Of a DNA stretch of 64,000 nucleotides, positions 17,605 to 25,848 are shown in pieces. Numbering within the stretch: the stretch's first letter is position 1; each line of letters begins with the position of its first letter. The DNA comes from CBDCFV01 sp965203835. Lineage in GTDB: Bacteria; Chloroflexota; Dehalococcoidia; Lucifugimonadales; UBA3495. The stretch spans positions 3,472,001 through 3,536,000 of the forward strand of contig OZ241919.1 of assembly GCA_965203835.1 (NCBI GenBank), read 5' to 3'. The notes beneath the pieces were generated by a model. It made no database searches and was not told the origin of the DNA. It was given only the letters and a program-made list of their open reading frames with translations. A program made the translations under genes and the position numbers.

Positions 17605-19407
17605 ATGGCAACGACGGCATCTAGGATAAAACGGGTAGTGCTTCTTCAACCGGCGTCCGCCGGCGGCAACTTCGAATACATCGCCATTCCGCGGCAGGGA
17701 ATGTTGTTCCTGTCGGGGGCCCTCGCCCAGTGGGAAGGCGACTACCTGTATGAACGGGAGATCTGGTTCGAAGACCGCTGCGGCGTAATTGACCCGGATA
17801 AAGACCTGGACGGGGTGGATATCCTGATGGTCACCGCCTTGATTAACGAGGCTCCCCGTGGCTACCAGGTCGCGCGGCAAGCCAAGCAATACCATCCGGA
17901 CATCATCACCATCGGCGGTGGGCCTCAGATGAGCCCGCTCAGCCGGGAAGCCTTCGACAATGGCGACTTTGACGTCATCGTCCAACGGGAAGGCGAGGAT
18001 ATCATCGGGCAGCTTTGCGACATCCTGTTGTCTTACAAGAAGGGGGAGCGCGAGGCCTACCTGAACAAGGTGCCGGGCATAAGTTACTTGGAAGACGGTC
18101 ACATAATCCAGACTCGGCGCGCCGGACTGGTCAGCCCGGACTTCGTGGAACTGCCCGACTTCAGGTCCATCAGGGACCTTACCCCGGCGAACCCAATGGC
18201 TGGCGGGGTGTTGGAGACCGTCAGGGGTTGTACCGAGAGCTGTACTTATTGCCAGGTTATCCAGCAGTTCCTCGGATACCGTCTGATTTCAAGGGAGACG
18301 GAAATCAAGCGTCTCAACCAACTGCGTGAACTTGCTGCCGACGGACTGATCCACAGTTCCCGGAACGGCAAATTCCAGGTCTTCATCTCGGATGACCTGC
18401 ACCCGCCGCCCCTCAGAGCGGTCAAGTACCGCAACGAGCGCTTGGAGCGATTGAAGGCTTGGAAGGGTCATACCGACGACATGTACATGATCTGCCAAGC
18501 CCGTGCCGAGATTGGGCAGGACGCCGAGTTGGCTAACGCCATGACGGACGCCAACATCAAGATGGCCTACATCGGCGTTGAGTCGGACAACGCCGAGAAC
18601 CTCAAGCTGGTCAAAAAACGCCAGGAACCCGGCCAGATGCACAAGGACCTGGTGACCCTCAATGAGCTTGGGTTCTCCGTGGTGGCTATGACCATCATCG
18701 GCCTGCCCTTCGATACCGAAGAGAGCATTATGGCCTTGGCCGAGTGGGTCACCCAAGTCAGCAGGTACCAGACCGTGAACCTGTTGACTCCGTTGCCTGC
18801 GACCTCCAATTGGGACAGCTTGCCTCCCCTGGACGAGAACGGCGACCTCCTTCCCGAAGGGAAGATGCGGCCCTACCACCTGTATACGGGACGCCAGTTC
18901 GTCCATTGGGACGAGCGGTGGTCCATGGCGGAAAGCAGGGAGTTGTTCGACCGCTATTCGGACAAGCTGGTCCCGGTGGATGATCTCTACCGGCGCATTT
19001 TCCGCATCCTGCGTACCTACCGGCTGCGTCTCGCCACCACCAGCCGCGACTTGGGAGACAGCATCAGCGCCCGGTTGGCCGACGCTACCGAAAACCTGCG
19101 CAATTGGTCCGACCCGGTATCTTTGGCAGGCTTGGAGTTCGGGGACAGCCTGGCCCAACGGGTGGGAGAACTGGCCGACAAGCTGCGGTCCGTGTCTCAG
19201 CCGCTGGCCAATGCCCGCCGCGATGTTGTGGACAACATCGGCACCAAGATTACCGAGCTGACCGACTCTCTGGTGGCCCTTTCCGCGCCCGTCAACGCCG
19301 GCAGCAAGGAGTTGGAAGCGGCGGTCTCCCACCGGATCAACGAGCTCAGCGAGATCGTCAACAACGTAATCACTGAGCCGCGGCGCAACACCGCCAATCA
19401 AGACTGA
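17605..19407 (+). CDS. B12-binding-like radical SAM protein with long amphipathic C-terminal tail
   Basis: 600 residues. The N-terminal 140 residues look like the Rossmann domain of B12-binding radical SAM enzymes, although the DxHxxG cobalamin motif is not visible. The radical SAM cluster motif is RGCTESCTYC (CxxxCxxC) near residues 202-211, followed by TIM-barrel elements (IGVESDNAENL, IIGLPFDTEE). The last 130 or so residues, after DDLYRRIFRIL, repeat the pattern DS(I/L)..R(L/V)..(A/L).(N/K)LR and end in long helices; no catalytic domain of this kind is familiar to me. ATG 17605 follows GGAGG. It ends 14 bases before fabF, so a role in fatty-acid or lipid modification is plausible. Confidence 0.85.
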   Translation: MATTASRIKRVVLLQPASAGGNFEYIAIPRQGMLFLSGALAQWEGDYLYEREIWFEDRCGVIDPDKDLDGVDILMVTALINEAPRGYQVARQAKQYHPDIITIGGGPQMSPLSREAFDNGDFDVIVQREGEDIIGQLCDILLSYKKGEREAYLNKVPGISYLEDGHIIQTRRAGLVSPDFVELPDFRSIRDLTPANPMAGGVLETVRGCTESCTYCQVIQQFLGYRLISRETEIKRLNQLRELAADGLIHSSRNGKFQVFISDDLHPPPLRAVKYRNERLERLKAWKGHTDDMYMICQARAEIGQDAELANAMTDANIKMAYIGVESDNAENLKLVKKRQEPGQMHKDLVTLNELGFSVVAMTIIGLPFDTEESIMALAEWVTQVSRYQTVNLLTPLPATSNWDSLPPLDENGDLLPEGKMRPYHLYTGRQFVHWDERWSMAESRELFDRYSDKLVPVDDLYRRIFRILRTYRLRLATTSRDLGDSISARLADATENLRNWSDPVSLAGLEFGDSLAQRVGELADKLRSVSQPLANARRDVVDNIGTKITELTDSLVALSAPVNAGSKELEAAVSHRINELSEIVNNVITEPRRNTANQD

Positions 19408-19421
19408 GCCGCTCCGTATTC

Positions 19422-20675
19422 ATGAGCAGATTCCGCCGCGTTTTCGTCACCGGAATTGGGATTATCAGCCCACTGGGCTTGGATGTTTCTTCCACTTGGG
19501 ACAACCTGGTGAAGGGAAATTCGGGTATCGACTTCATCACCGCTTTTGACGCGGAGAGTTTCGACACTCGATTCGCGGGCGAGGTCAAGGGGTTCGACGG
19601 CGAGCGCTACCTCGACAGAAAAGAGGCCCGCCGCATGGACCGGTTCGCCCAGATGGCCGCCGCCGCCGCTCAGGAGGCCTGCCGTCAAGCCGATCTGGAC
19701 CCCAGGGAAGGCGATCCCTTCAGGGTGGGTGTCATCATCGGCAGCGCCATCGGCGGCATTCTCACCCTGTCCCAACAGTTCGACGTGTTGAGCCAGCGGG
19801 GTCCTCGGCGCGTCAGCCCGTTCCTGGTTCCCATGATGCTGGGCGACATGGCATCCGCTCAAGTCTCCATGGTCACCGGCGCCATGGGCGCGAACTACTG
19901 CCCGGTCTCCTCCTGCTCCAGCGGCGCCGACGCCCTGGGTCAAGGCTGGGAGCTTATACGCCGCGGCAAGGAGGAGGTCATCCTGGCCGGCGGAAGCGAG
20001 GCGTCAATCACCCCCATAGCCGTCGCGGGGTTCAATTCCATGCGCGCCCTCTCCAGGTTCAATGAGGACCCGAAACGGGCCAGCAGACCCTTCGATGTCC
20101 AGCGAGATGGGTTCGTGATGGCCGAAGGCGCAGCCGTGCTGGTGTTGGAAAGCGAGAGCCACGCCGCAGAGAGGGGTGCAACGCCTTTGGCCGAGCTAAG
20201 GGGCTATGGAGCAACGTCCGACGCTCATCACCTGACCGAGCCGGGGCCGGAAGGGGAAAGCGCGGCCCATGCCATGAAGCTGGCTATGGAGTCCGCCGAT
20301 ATCGGCCCCGCCGACGTGGACTACATCAATGCCCACGGCACTTCTACCCCCCTGAACGACAGGCAGGAAACCAAGGCTATCAAGCTCGCCTTGGGCGAAC
20401 ACGCCTACGGACTGCCCCTGAGTTCCACCAAGTCCATGACCGGGCACCTGCTGGGCGCCGGTGGCGCGTTGGAGGCGGCGGTCTGCATAATGGCCATCCG
20501 CAACGGTATCGTCCCGCCTACCATCAATCTTGAAGAGCCGGAGCCGGACTGCGACCTGGACTACACACCCAGCCAAGCCAAGTCCCATAGAGTCAATGTC
20601 GCCATGAGCAACTCTTTCGGCTTCGGCGGCCACAATTCGGTGTTGATTTTCGCGGACTGCGACCGGGCCTGTTGA
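19422..20675 (+). CDS. fabF: 3-oxoacyl-ACP synthase II (KAS II-type)
   Basis: 417 residues. Condenses acyl groups with malonyl-ACP in fatty-acid elongation. The Cys-His-His triad is present: Cys in SSCSSGADALG, His in NAHGTSTPLND, and His in KSMTGHLLGAGG. The usual ACxSG nucleophile sequence is here SCSSG. GFGGHNSVL near the end is typical. It starts 14 bases after the radical SAM gene and probably shares its transcript. No acyl carrier protein or other fab gene is nearby, so this may be a specialised or second KAS rather than the housekeeping one. Confidence 0.93.
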   Translation: MSRFRRVFVTGIGIISPLGLDVSSTWDNLVKGNSGIDFITAFDAESFDTRFAGEVKGFDGERYLDRKEARRMDRFAQMAAAAAQEACRQADLDPREGDPFRVGVIIGSAIGGILTLSQQFDVLSQRGPRRVSPFLVPMMLGDMASAQVSMVTGAMGANYCPVSSCSSGADALGQGWELIRRGKEEVILAGGSEASITPIAVAGFNSMRALSRFNEDPKRASRPFDVQRDGFVMAEGAAVLVLESESHAAERGATPLAELRGYGATSDAHHLTEPGPEGESAAHAMKLAMESADIGPADVDYINAHGTSTPLNDRQETKAIKLALGEHAYGLPLSSTKSMTGHLLGAGGALEAAVCIMAIRNGIVPPTINLEEPEPDCDLDYTPSQAKSHRVNVAMSNSFGFGGHNSVLIFADCDRAC

Positions 20676-20696
20676 GTCACATTACAAGACTATCTT

Positions 20697-20826
20697 CGTC
20701 CCAGCGAGTCACCCCGCCACTCCCGTGAGTACCCCGTTATCCCCGCGAGTCACCCCGTCGTTCCCGTTAGTCACCTCGTCATTCCCGCGCAGAGCCTGCC
20801 CCCGTGGAGACGGGGGCGGGAATCCA
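20697..20826. repeat. Degenerate repeat cluster, copy 6
   Basis: At least four short direct repeats of a GAGTCACCCCG(T/C) type unit lead into a full palindromic element: CGTCATTCCCGCGCAGAG, CCTGCCCCCG, then CGGGGGCGGGAATCCACG. It lies between the convergent fabF and lgt genes and is the densest accumulation of this repeat in the window. Confidence 0.75.
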
Positions 20827-20845
20827 CGCCCGTCCACGTAAGCCC

Positions 20846-21748
20846 TTAGCGAACGGTGGACTGGTCGACCTCTTCACCGGCGCCCGGTCTTACGACCTGG
20901 GCTTTGAATACCAGGAGTGGGATCGCTATTACAATCACGATCAAGGCCAGCACCTGCGCTTGGTTCAGGAAGTCGAAGTAGGTCTGGGACTCCACTCGCA
21001 GGAAGCTCAGGAAGAACCTCCCGATGGAGTACAACGCTCCATAGAGCACGAAGATCATGCCCCTGGGCCGCAGCCTGTTCCTCAACGGCCAGATGACCGC
21101 CGCCAACGCCAGGTCGAACAGCAACTCGTAGGCAACCGCCGGGTGGGAGATGGGCCTGCCGAAGCCCAAACTCTCTGGATTGGTGTAAACGAACCCCCAG
21201 GGCAGCGATGTGGCCTTGGCGAAGTGCTCCCCGTTAATGATGTCCCCGATTCGCCCGATGGCCATGGCGATCAACAGCGCGGGGGCAACGATGTCGGCCA
21301 TGTGCCCTACCCCGGGCAACGGCGCCTTGTGGGGCTCGGGAAAGATGGGGATCGCCCTGCGCAATGCTCCCCAGAAGGCCAGGAACCCGTCGGAGTTGCG
21401 GATGATGATATACAGTCCCCCGCCGAAGAACCCGCCCAGGATGGCCCCGTAGATAGCGACGCCGCCTTCCCAGATATAGAACGCCCGCGTGAAGTTACTG
21501 CCGTAAATCTCCCAAAAGTCGATAACGTGGACTACCCTCGCGCCCACTATGCCGCCAATAATGGCCCACAGGGAAACCGAGTATATAGCGTCCGCGTTCA
21601 GACCTTCTTTATTGCCCCATCTGGCTGCCAGGAACACCGCGACCGCCACGGCCACGAAAGTGAAGAAGCCGTGCCACGCCACCACGAAACCGGCGGACTT
21701 GAATAGATAGGGGCTCATGCCTATGCTGATTGCGCCCAGAACATCCAT
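20846..21748 (-). CDS. lgt: Prolipoprotein diacylglyceryl transferase
   Basis: 300-residue inner-membrane enzyme with about seven transmembrane segments. It adds diacylglycerol to the lipobox cysteine of prolipoproteins. The Lgt signature is GRIGDIINGEHFAK (residues 160-173), with Asp where Asn is usual in GRxGNF. GGVAIYGAILGG and the HPAVAYELLFDL segment are also typical. A substrate in this window is the von Willebrand A lipoprotein at 37758-39578. It lies downstream of rsmA and ispE on the same strand, 34 bases after ispE. Confidence 0.95.
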   Translation of the reverse strand: MDVLGAISIGMSPYLFKSAGFVVAWHGFFTFVAVAVAVFLAARWGNKEGLNADAIYSVSLWAIIGGIVGARVVHVIDFWEIYGSNFTRAFYIWEGGVAIYGAILGGFFGGGLYIIIRNSDGFLAFWGALRRAIPIFPEPHKAPLPGVGHMADIVAPALLIAMAIGRIGDIINGEHFAKATSLPWGFVYTNPESLGFGRPISHPAVAYELLFDLALAAVIWPLRNRLRPRGMIFVLYGALYSIGRFFLSFLRVESQTYFDFLNQAQVLALIVIVIAIPLLVFKAQVVRPGAGEEVDQSTVR

Positions 21749-21782
21749 TGATTAGCTCTCTGAGTTCTTAAAATACATCGAC

Positions 21783-22649
21783 TCAGCCTGGCGCCAGCGC
21801 CAAGTGGCCGCAGTCGACGGTCTGTACAAGGTATACCCGTGCTTCATTAGGTTGCAAGGCGTTGGATATGGCCTCATATCCGTCTTTGCTCGAGGGTAGG
21901 AAATACAACGCCGGGCCCGCGCCTGAAAGGCGGGGTGGTCTTCCCGTCGCCTCAATCAGCCGGTCCCTCACCCTTGCCAACCCTGGGAAGGCGTCAAAAG
22001 CCACCTCCTCGAAAACGTTGTACAGTATATCTGATACGGATTTCCCGGCTTTCAGGTTTTCTACCAAGCGGTCGGTGCGCGACCCGTCGCTGAAATGCTC
22101 TGGCGTGAGGCGTGAATACAAGCGCGCCGTCTTATTGCTGATCTCCATATTGGGACAGACCAGGGTCGTCACTGTACCGGGCAGCGGCGCGACCGGCGAA
22201 ATTTGTTCTCCCCTTCCTCCCGCCAGCGCGGTCCCGCCGGTGAGGAAGAAAGCAACGTCCGATCCTGTTTCCGCCGCCACGAGCGTCAATTCGTTGTCCG
22301 GCAGACCGAGGCCCCAGAGGCGGTTGAGCGACGTTATCGCCGCCGCCGCGTCGCTGCTGCCCCCGCCGAGGCCCATTGCGACAGGAATACTCTTTTCCAG
22401 GAAGATTTCAGCCTTGGGTTCCACGCCCGCGCGGTTGGCCAGTGCTGTCGCTGCCTTCCAGACAAGGTTGTCCTGGTCATTTAACGTGGTGTCTGTGCAC
22501 CGGACGCTGAGGTTGTCAGCGGGCCGTGCCGCCAGCTTGTCCGCCAAGTCTATAGTCTGCATAACGGTCCGTACTTCATGGTACCCGTCGGACCGTTTGC
22601 CCAACACTTCCAAGGCCAGGTTCAGCTTAGCGTAAGCCCGTAGTTCCAA
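21783..22649 (-). CDS. ispE: 4-diphosphocytidyl-2-C-methyl-D-erythritol kinase
   Basis: 288 residues, GHMP kinase of the MEP isoprenoid pathway. Motifs: AYAKLNLALEVLGKR at the N-terminus, the ATP loop PVAMGLGGGSSDAAA, and RLSGAGPALYFL near the C-terminus. The start is TTG 22649, inside the last codons of rsmA: the two genes overlap by 23 bases, implying translational coupling. The order rsmA-ispE is common in bacteria. Confidence 0.95.
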   Translation of the reverse strand: MELRAYAKLNLALEVLGKRSDGYHEVRTVMQTIDLADKLAARPADNLSVRCTDTTLNDQDNLVWKAATALANRAGVEPKAEIFLEKSIPVAMGLGGGSSDAAAAITSLNRLWGLGLPDNELTLVAAETGSDVAFFLTGGTALAGGRGEQISPVAPLPGTVTTLVCPNMEISNKTARLYSRLTPEHFSDGSRTDRLVENLKAGKSVSDILYNVFEEVAFDAFPGLARVRDRLIEATGRPPRLSGAGPALYFLPSSKDGYEAISNALQPNEARVYLVQTVDCGHLALAPG

Positions 22650-23544
22650 CTTTCCCGGTCTCTTCCCATCGGCGATAGATCAAGGCCCATTCTTCCAAGG
22701 TCAAAGTTTCGGCCCTGCGTGAGCTGTCCAACTCCATATCTGCCAGGAGTTGGGCCACAAATGTCGGGTGCTCACCCAGTCCGTGGCTCAGGGAGTTACG
22801 AAGTTGTTTTCTTGGCGCAGAGAAACCGGCCCGGACCAGATCGAAGAAGGCCGCAGGGTCTCTCACGTCAACAGCCGGGGCTTGTCGCACATCCAACCTG
22901 ACTACCGACGATCTAACGGCCGGAGGCGGGCGAAAGCTGCGAGGAGGGACGTTACAGACCAGGGAAGGCGCGGCGTAAAATTGGGTGGCCACCGACAGCA
23001 TCGTCATCGCACCCGGCCTAGCCAACATGCTTTCGGCTACTTCCTTCTGTACCATCACAACCAGTAACTCTGGTGTCCTGTCAGCCTCCAGGAATCGACG
23101 CACGATGGGATTCGCGGCGTAGTAGGGCAGGTTGGCAACGACCTTGTAGGACGGGACGTCCCCGGTCAATGGGTTGAAATCTATAGTCCGCGCGTCGTCC
23201 TGGACCATGTGGAGATTCGGTGGATGATTCAAGCGAGACGGCAACGAAGCGGCCAATTCCCCGTCCATTTCCACCGCAACAACCTTACCGGCAAGTTGTA
23301 CCAGCCTGCGAGTAAGCACCCCGAGACCGGGCCCTATTTCCAGTACCAAGTCATCGGGCTGAATGTCAGCGGCAGCCAGTATACGCCCCACGATTCGACC
23401 GTCGTGGAGGAAATGCTGCCCAAGGGCCTTTCGCTTGGCGGAACGGGAGGGGGGGTGGCTGCCGCCGTGCCGTGTCCGGTCTGACAAGCGGACTGCGTTG
23501 TTGATGAAGTTAGAGACCGCGCACCTCCCTTTGACGAAAACCAT
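22627..23544 (-). CDS. rsmA: 16S rRNA (adenine1518/1519-N6) dimethyltransferase
   Basis: 305 residues. Dimethylates two adjacent adenines in helix 45 of 16S rRNA, late in 30S assembly. Motifs: KALGQHFLHD, the SAM loop LEIGPGLGVLTRRL, VEMDGELA, and the catalytic NLPYYAANPIV (NLPY). The C-terminal domain includes FSAPRKQLRNSL. The N-terminus is about 35 residues longer than usual before KRKALGQHF. ATG 23544 has no visible ribosome site, so the true start is uncertain. Confidence 0.95.
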   Translation of the reverse strand: MVFVKGRCAVSNFINNAVRLSDRTRHGGSHPPSRSAKRKALGQHFLHDGRIVGRILAAADIQPDDLVLEIGPGLGVLTRRLVQLAGKVVAVEMDGELAASLPSRLNHPPNLHMVQDDARTIDFNPLTGDVPSYKVVANLPYYAANPIVRRFLEADRTPELLVVMVQKEVAESMLARPGAMTMLSVATQFYAAPSLVCNVPPRSFRPPPAVRSSVVRLDVRQAPAVDVRDPAAFFDLVRAGFSAPRKQLRNSLSHGLGEHPTFVAQLLADMELDSSRRAETLTLEEWALIYRRWEETGKVGTTGLR

Positions 23545-23876
23545 TGAGCGTGTTCCGGGCAGTAACTCGGGCCAGGCGATCCCACGGCGCCCGCAGTACC
23601 CTGCTTACCGTTGCTCCTTCCGGCCTGGCGGAGTTCGCAAGTCTGCGCCGCGTGGGGCCCAACCTTCTACATCACCGTTTCGGAATAGGGGCCCAATAGC
23701 CCCGCCTGGGGGAGGCATTCAACCCCGCTATAGCGGATTGCGAGTTCAGGGCACCGCTAGCTCCCCGTCTAGCACGGCCTCAATTTCATGGTAGGCCAGC
23801 CCTCTCTCCATGTCAATTGCTATAGCACATGGATGACCGGGCCTTTTCACTGTCGGAATCGCCGTGTCCTGCTACG
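23545..23876. other. Intergenic stretch without gene
   Basis: Between the divergent rsmA and galU genes. I see no tRNA, terminator or copy of the dispersed repeat, and the small open frames here have no ribosome sites. It should hold the rsmA promoter, which I could not place; the galU promoter follows immediately. Confidence 0.5.
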
Positions 23877-23905
23877 TTGTAGCTCAATCGGACCGGTGAT
23901 AGAAT
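23877..23905 (+). promoter_or_regulatory. Promoter of galU
   Basis: TTGTAG (23877-23882), a 17-base spacer, and TAGAAT (23900-23905), with TGA just before the -10 making it an extended -10. It ends 21 bases before the galU start codon. Confidence 0.65.
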
Positions 23906-23926
23906 GGCCCCGCGTCAGGAGGAGAC

Positions 23927-24859
23927 ATGGAAATCAGGACTGCGGTGATACCCGCCGCCGGGCTTGGGACCCGATTCTTGCCGATGACCAAGTCGGTGCC
24001 CAAGGAACTTCTTCCCATCTTGGACAAGCCGATGCTCCAATACGTGGTCGAGGAGGCTTCCGAGGCCGGTATCGAAAGGGTCATCATAGTCACCGCTAAA
24101 GGAAAAGAGTCCATAGCCTCCTACTTTCAACCCAATGCGTCCTTGGAACGCCATCTGGCTGCCTTGGGCGCGGATAATCTGGCCGAAAAAGTGCGTCATG
24201 CGTCGTCCCTGGCCCAAGTGTCGTTTGTTATCCAAGAGGAGCCGCTTGGCTTGGGTCACGCCGTGCTGACCGCGGAGGAAGCGGTTGACGGCGAACCGTT
24301 TGTCGTGATTCTCCCGGACGACATTATCACCCACACCCCCGGCGTAGTCACCCAGATGCTGGACGTTCAACAGCGTACCGGGGGAGGCGTTATCGCCGTA
24401 GAGACCACACCTTGGGACGTGGTACACAACTACGGGGTAGTGGACGCCGAACCGGCGGGAGACGGCCTGCACCAAGTGCGCGGACTGGTGGAGAAACCGC
24501 CCAAAGAAGAAGCCCCATCCAACCTGGCGATCGTCGGGCGGTACATTCTGCCCCCCGATGTTTTCGAGTGCCTGAAGCGCACTCCTCCGGGCGCCAAGGG
24601 CGAGATTCAACTGACCGACGCCCTCTTGCTGTTGCTGGAGCGGCACGACATATACGCCTACGAGTTTGAAGGAACACGTTACGACGGCGGCACGCCTATG
24701 GGTCTGCTGCGAGCCTCCCTCGAATTCGCCTTGGCCCGTGAGGACACCGGCAATCAAGCCCGGGCGTTGCTCGATTCCATCACCCGCAGTTGGTCTGCGG
24801 GTCCGATACCGGCGACAGACTCACCCGATGTTCATCCCAACCCAGGGGAGGCCCAATGA
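23927..24859 (+). CDS. galU: UTP--glucose-1-phosphate uridylyltransferase
   Basis: 310 residues. Makes UDP-glucose from UTP and glucose-1-phosphate for polysaccharide and glycolipid synthesis. Motifs: VIPAAGLGTRFLPMTKSVPKE (nucleotide site), VEEASEAGI, VILPDDII, VEKPP and GRYILPPDVF. AGGAGGAG lies four bases before ATG 23927. The last four bases overlap the next gene (ATGA). Confidence 0.96.
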   Translation: MEIRTAVIPAAGLGTRFLPMTKSVPKELLPILDKPMLQYVVEEASEAGIERVIIVTAKGKESIASYFQPNASLERHLAALGADNLAEKVRHASSLAQVSFVIQEEPLGLGHAVLTAEEAVDGEPFVVILPDDIITHTPGVVTQMLDVQQRTGGGVIAVETTPWDVVHNYGVVDAEPAGDGLHQVRGLVEKPPKEEAPSNLAIVGRYILPPDVFECLKRTPPGAKGEIQLTDALLLLLERHDIYAYEFEGTRYDGGTPMGLLRASLEFALAREDTGNQARALLDSITRSWSAGPIPATDSPDVHPNPGEAQ

Positions 24860-25326
24860 CCGGCGTATTTCAGATTATCCTAGCCATTCATATCCTGTCC
24901 GCCGTGGTACTCATCGGCAACCTGATTACCTCGGCGTTCTGGAAGGTCAGGGCCGATCAAACGTCAAACCTTGAGACCATCGCCTCGACCTGCCGGGCAC
25001 TGCTCAGGGCCGATTACACATTCACTATCCCGGGGCTAGTGGTCCTGTGGGCAAGCGGCATGTTGCTGGTCGCCTTCACCGGTTGGCAGAGATTTGAACA
25101 ATTATGGCTCGGTCTATCATTTGTCCTGCTTATCTTGACCACAATAATTTGGGTGGTCGCTATGTTGCCCCTGCAACGCCGAATGGCGCGGTTGGCCGAG
25201 GAGGGCTTGTCCCAGGGCCGATTGGACCAAGCCTACTCACGGACCAGCCGCCGTTGGTCGATGTTTGGCGGCATCGCCACGCTGCTTGTGGTCATCATCC
25301 TGTTCCTTATGGTTCTCCGGCCCTGA
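24856..25326 (+). CDS. Integral membrane protein, DUF2269-like
   Basis: 156 residues with four hydrophobic helices (about 5-25, 52-72, 79-101, 133-153). HILSAVVLIGNLITSAFWK is typical of DUF2269 proteins. ATG 24856 overlaps the galU stop as ATGA, so the two are translationally coupled. No enzymatic motif is visible; function unknown. Confidence 0.75.
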   Translation: MTGVFQIILAIHILSAVVLIGNLITSAFWKVRADQTSNLETIASTCRALLRADYTFTIPGLVVLWASGMLLVAFTGWQRFEQLWLGLSFVLLILTTIIWVVAMLPLQRRMARLAEEGLSQGRLDQAYSRTSRRWSMFGGIATLLVVIILFLMVLRP

Positions 25327-25351
25327 GCCGGGCCGCTGATGTTAGAGTCGC

Positions 25352-25843
25352 ATGGGTACGAATAAAGACCCCAACTTGCAGACTGTCCGTACCATCCGGG
25401 CGGAACTGCTCGAACTCCTGAACGGAATGGACTACTGCTTGGACTGGAAGCCCGACCCGAACGCTTGGTCCGTTCGTGAGGTGGTATATCACCTGCTGGA
25501 CACGCCGCCCGGAGGCATCCACGCCATCCTGCGGCAAGCCCTGGCCGGTGAAATCAGCGAATTCGACTTGCGGTCTGACCTGACCAACATGACCGTGGAC
25601 CGCCTGTCATACGATATGGACCGGGTGGTGGAGGACATTGGCCGGCTGTTCCAGGGAATGGAAGCGGCCTTGGAGGCGGCGGGCGAAGGCGGGCTGTCGA
25701 GCAGGTCCGTTATGATCCACCAACGCAACCGGGGTTGGGACGAGCCGCGCACCTTGCAGGAACTTCTGGACGGGTTGTTTGCGCGCCACTGGCGGGAGCA
25801 CTTGGCGCAGGTTCGTGAACTGCGGGAAGCCCTGGGCGTCTAG
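25352..25843 (+). CDS. DinB-like four-helix-bundle protein
   Basis: 163 residues. The pattern WSVREVVYHLLD near residue 40 and FARHWREHLAQVRELREAL at the C-terminus fits the DinB/YfiT superfamily. In that family three His bind a metal and members act as thiol-dependent transferases or have unknown roles. ATG 25352 is 25 bases after the membrane protein gene, so it may be part of the galU operon. Substrate unknown. Confidence 0.7.
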   Translation: MGTNKDPNLQTVRTIRAELLELLNGMDYCLDWKPDPNAWSVREVVYHLLDTPPGGIHAILRQALAGEISEFDLRSDLTNMTVDRLSYDMDRVVEDIGRLFQGMEAALEAAGEGGLSSRSVMIHQRNRGWDEPRTLQELLDGLFARHWREHLAQVRELREALGV

Positions 25844-25848
25844 CGTTG

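Noticed and set aside
20804..21706. 300-residue open frame on the plus strand opposite lgt
   Set aside because: lgt is certain by its motifs; the plus frame has no recognisable domain.
23363..23794. 143-residue plus-strand frame spanning the rsmA start
   Set aside because: No ribosome site or recognisable motif; overlaps rsmA in antisense.
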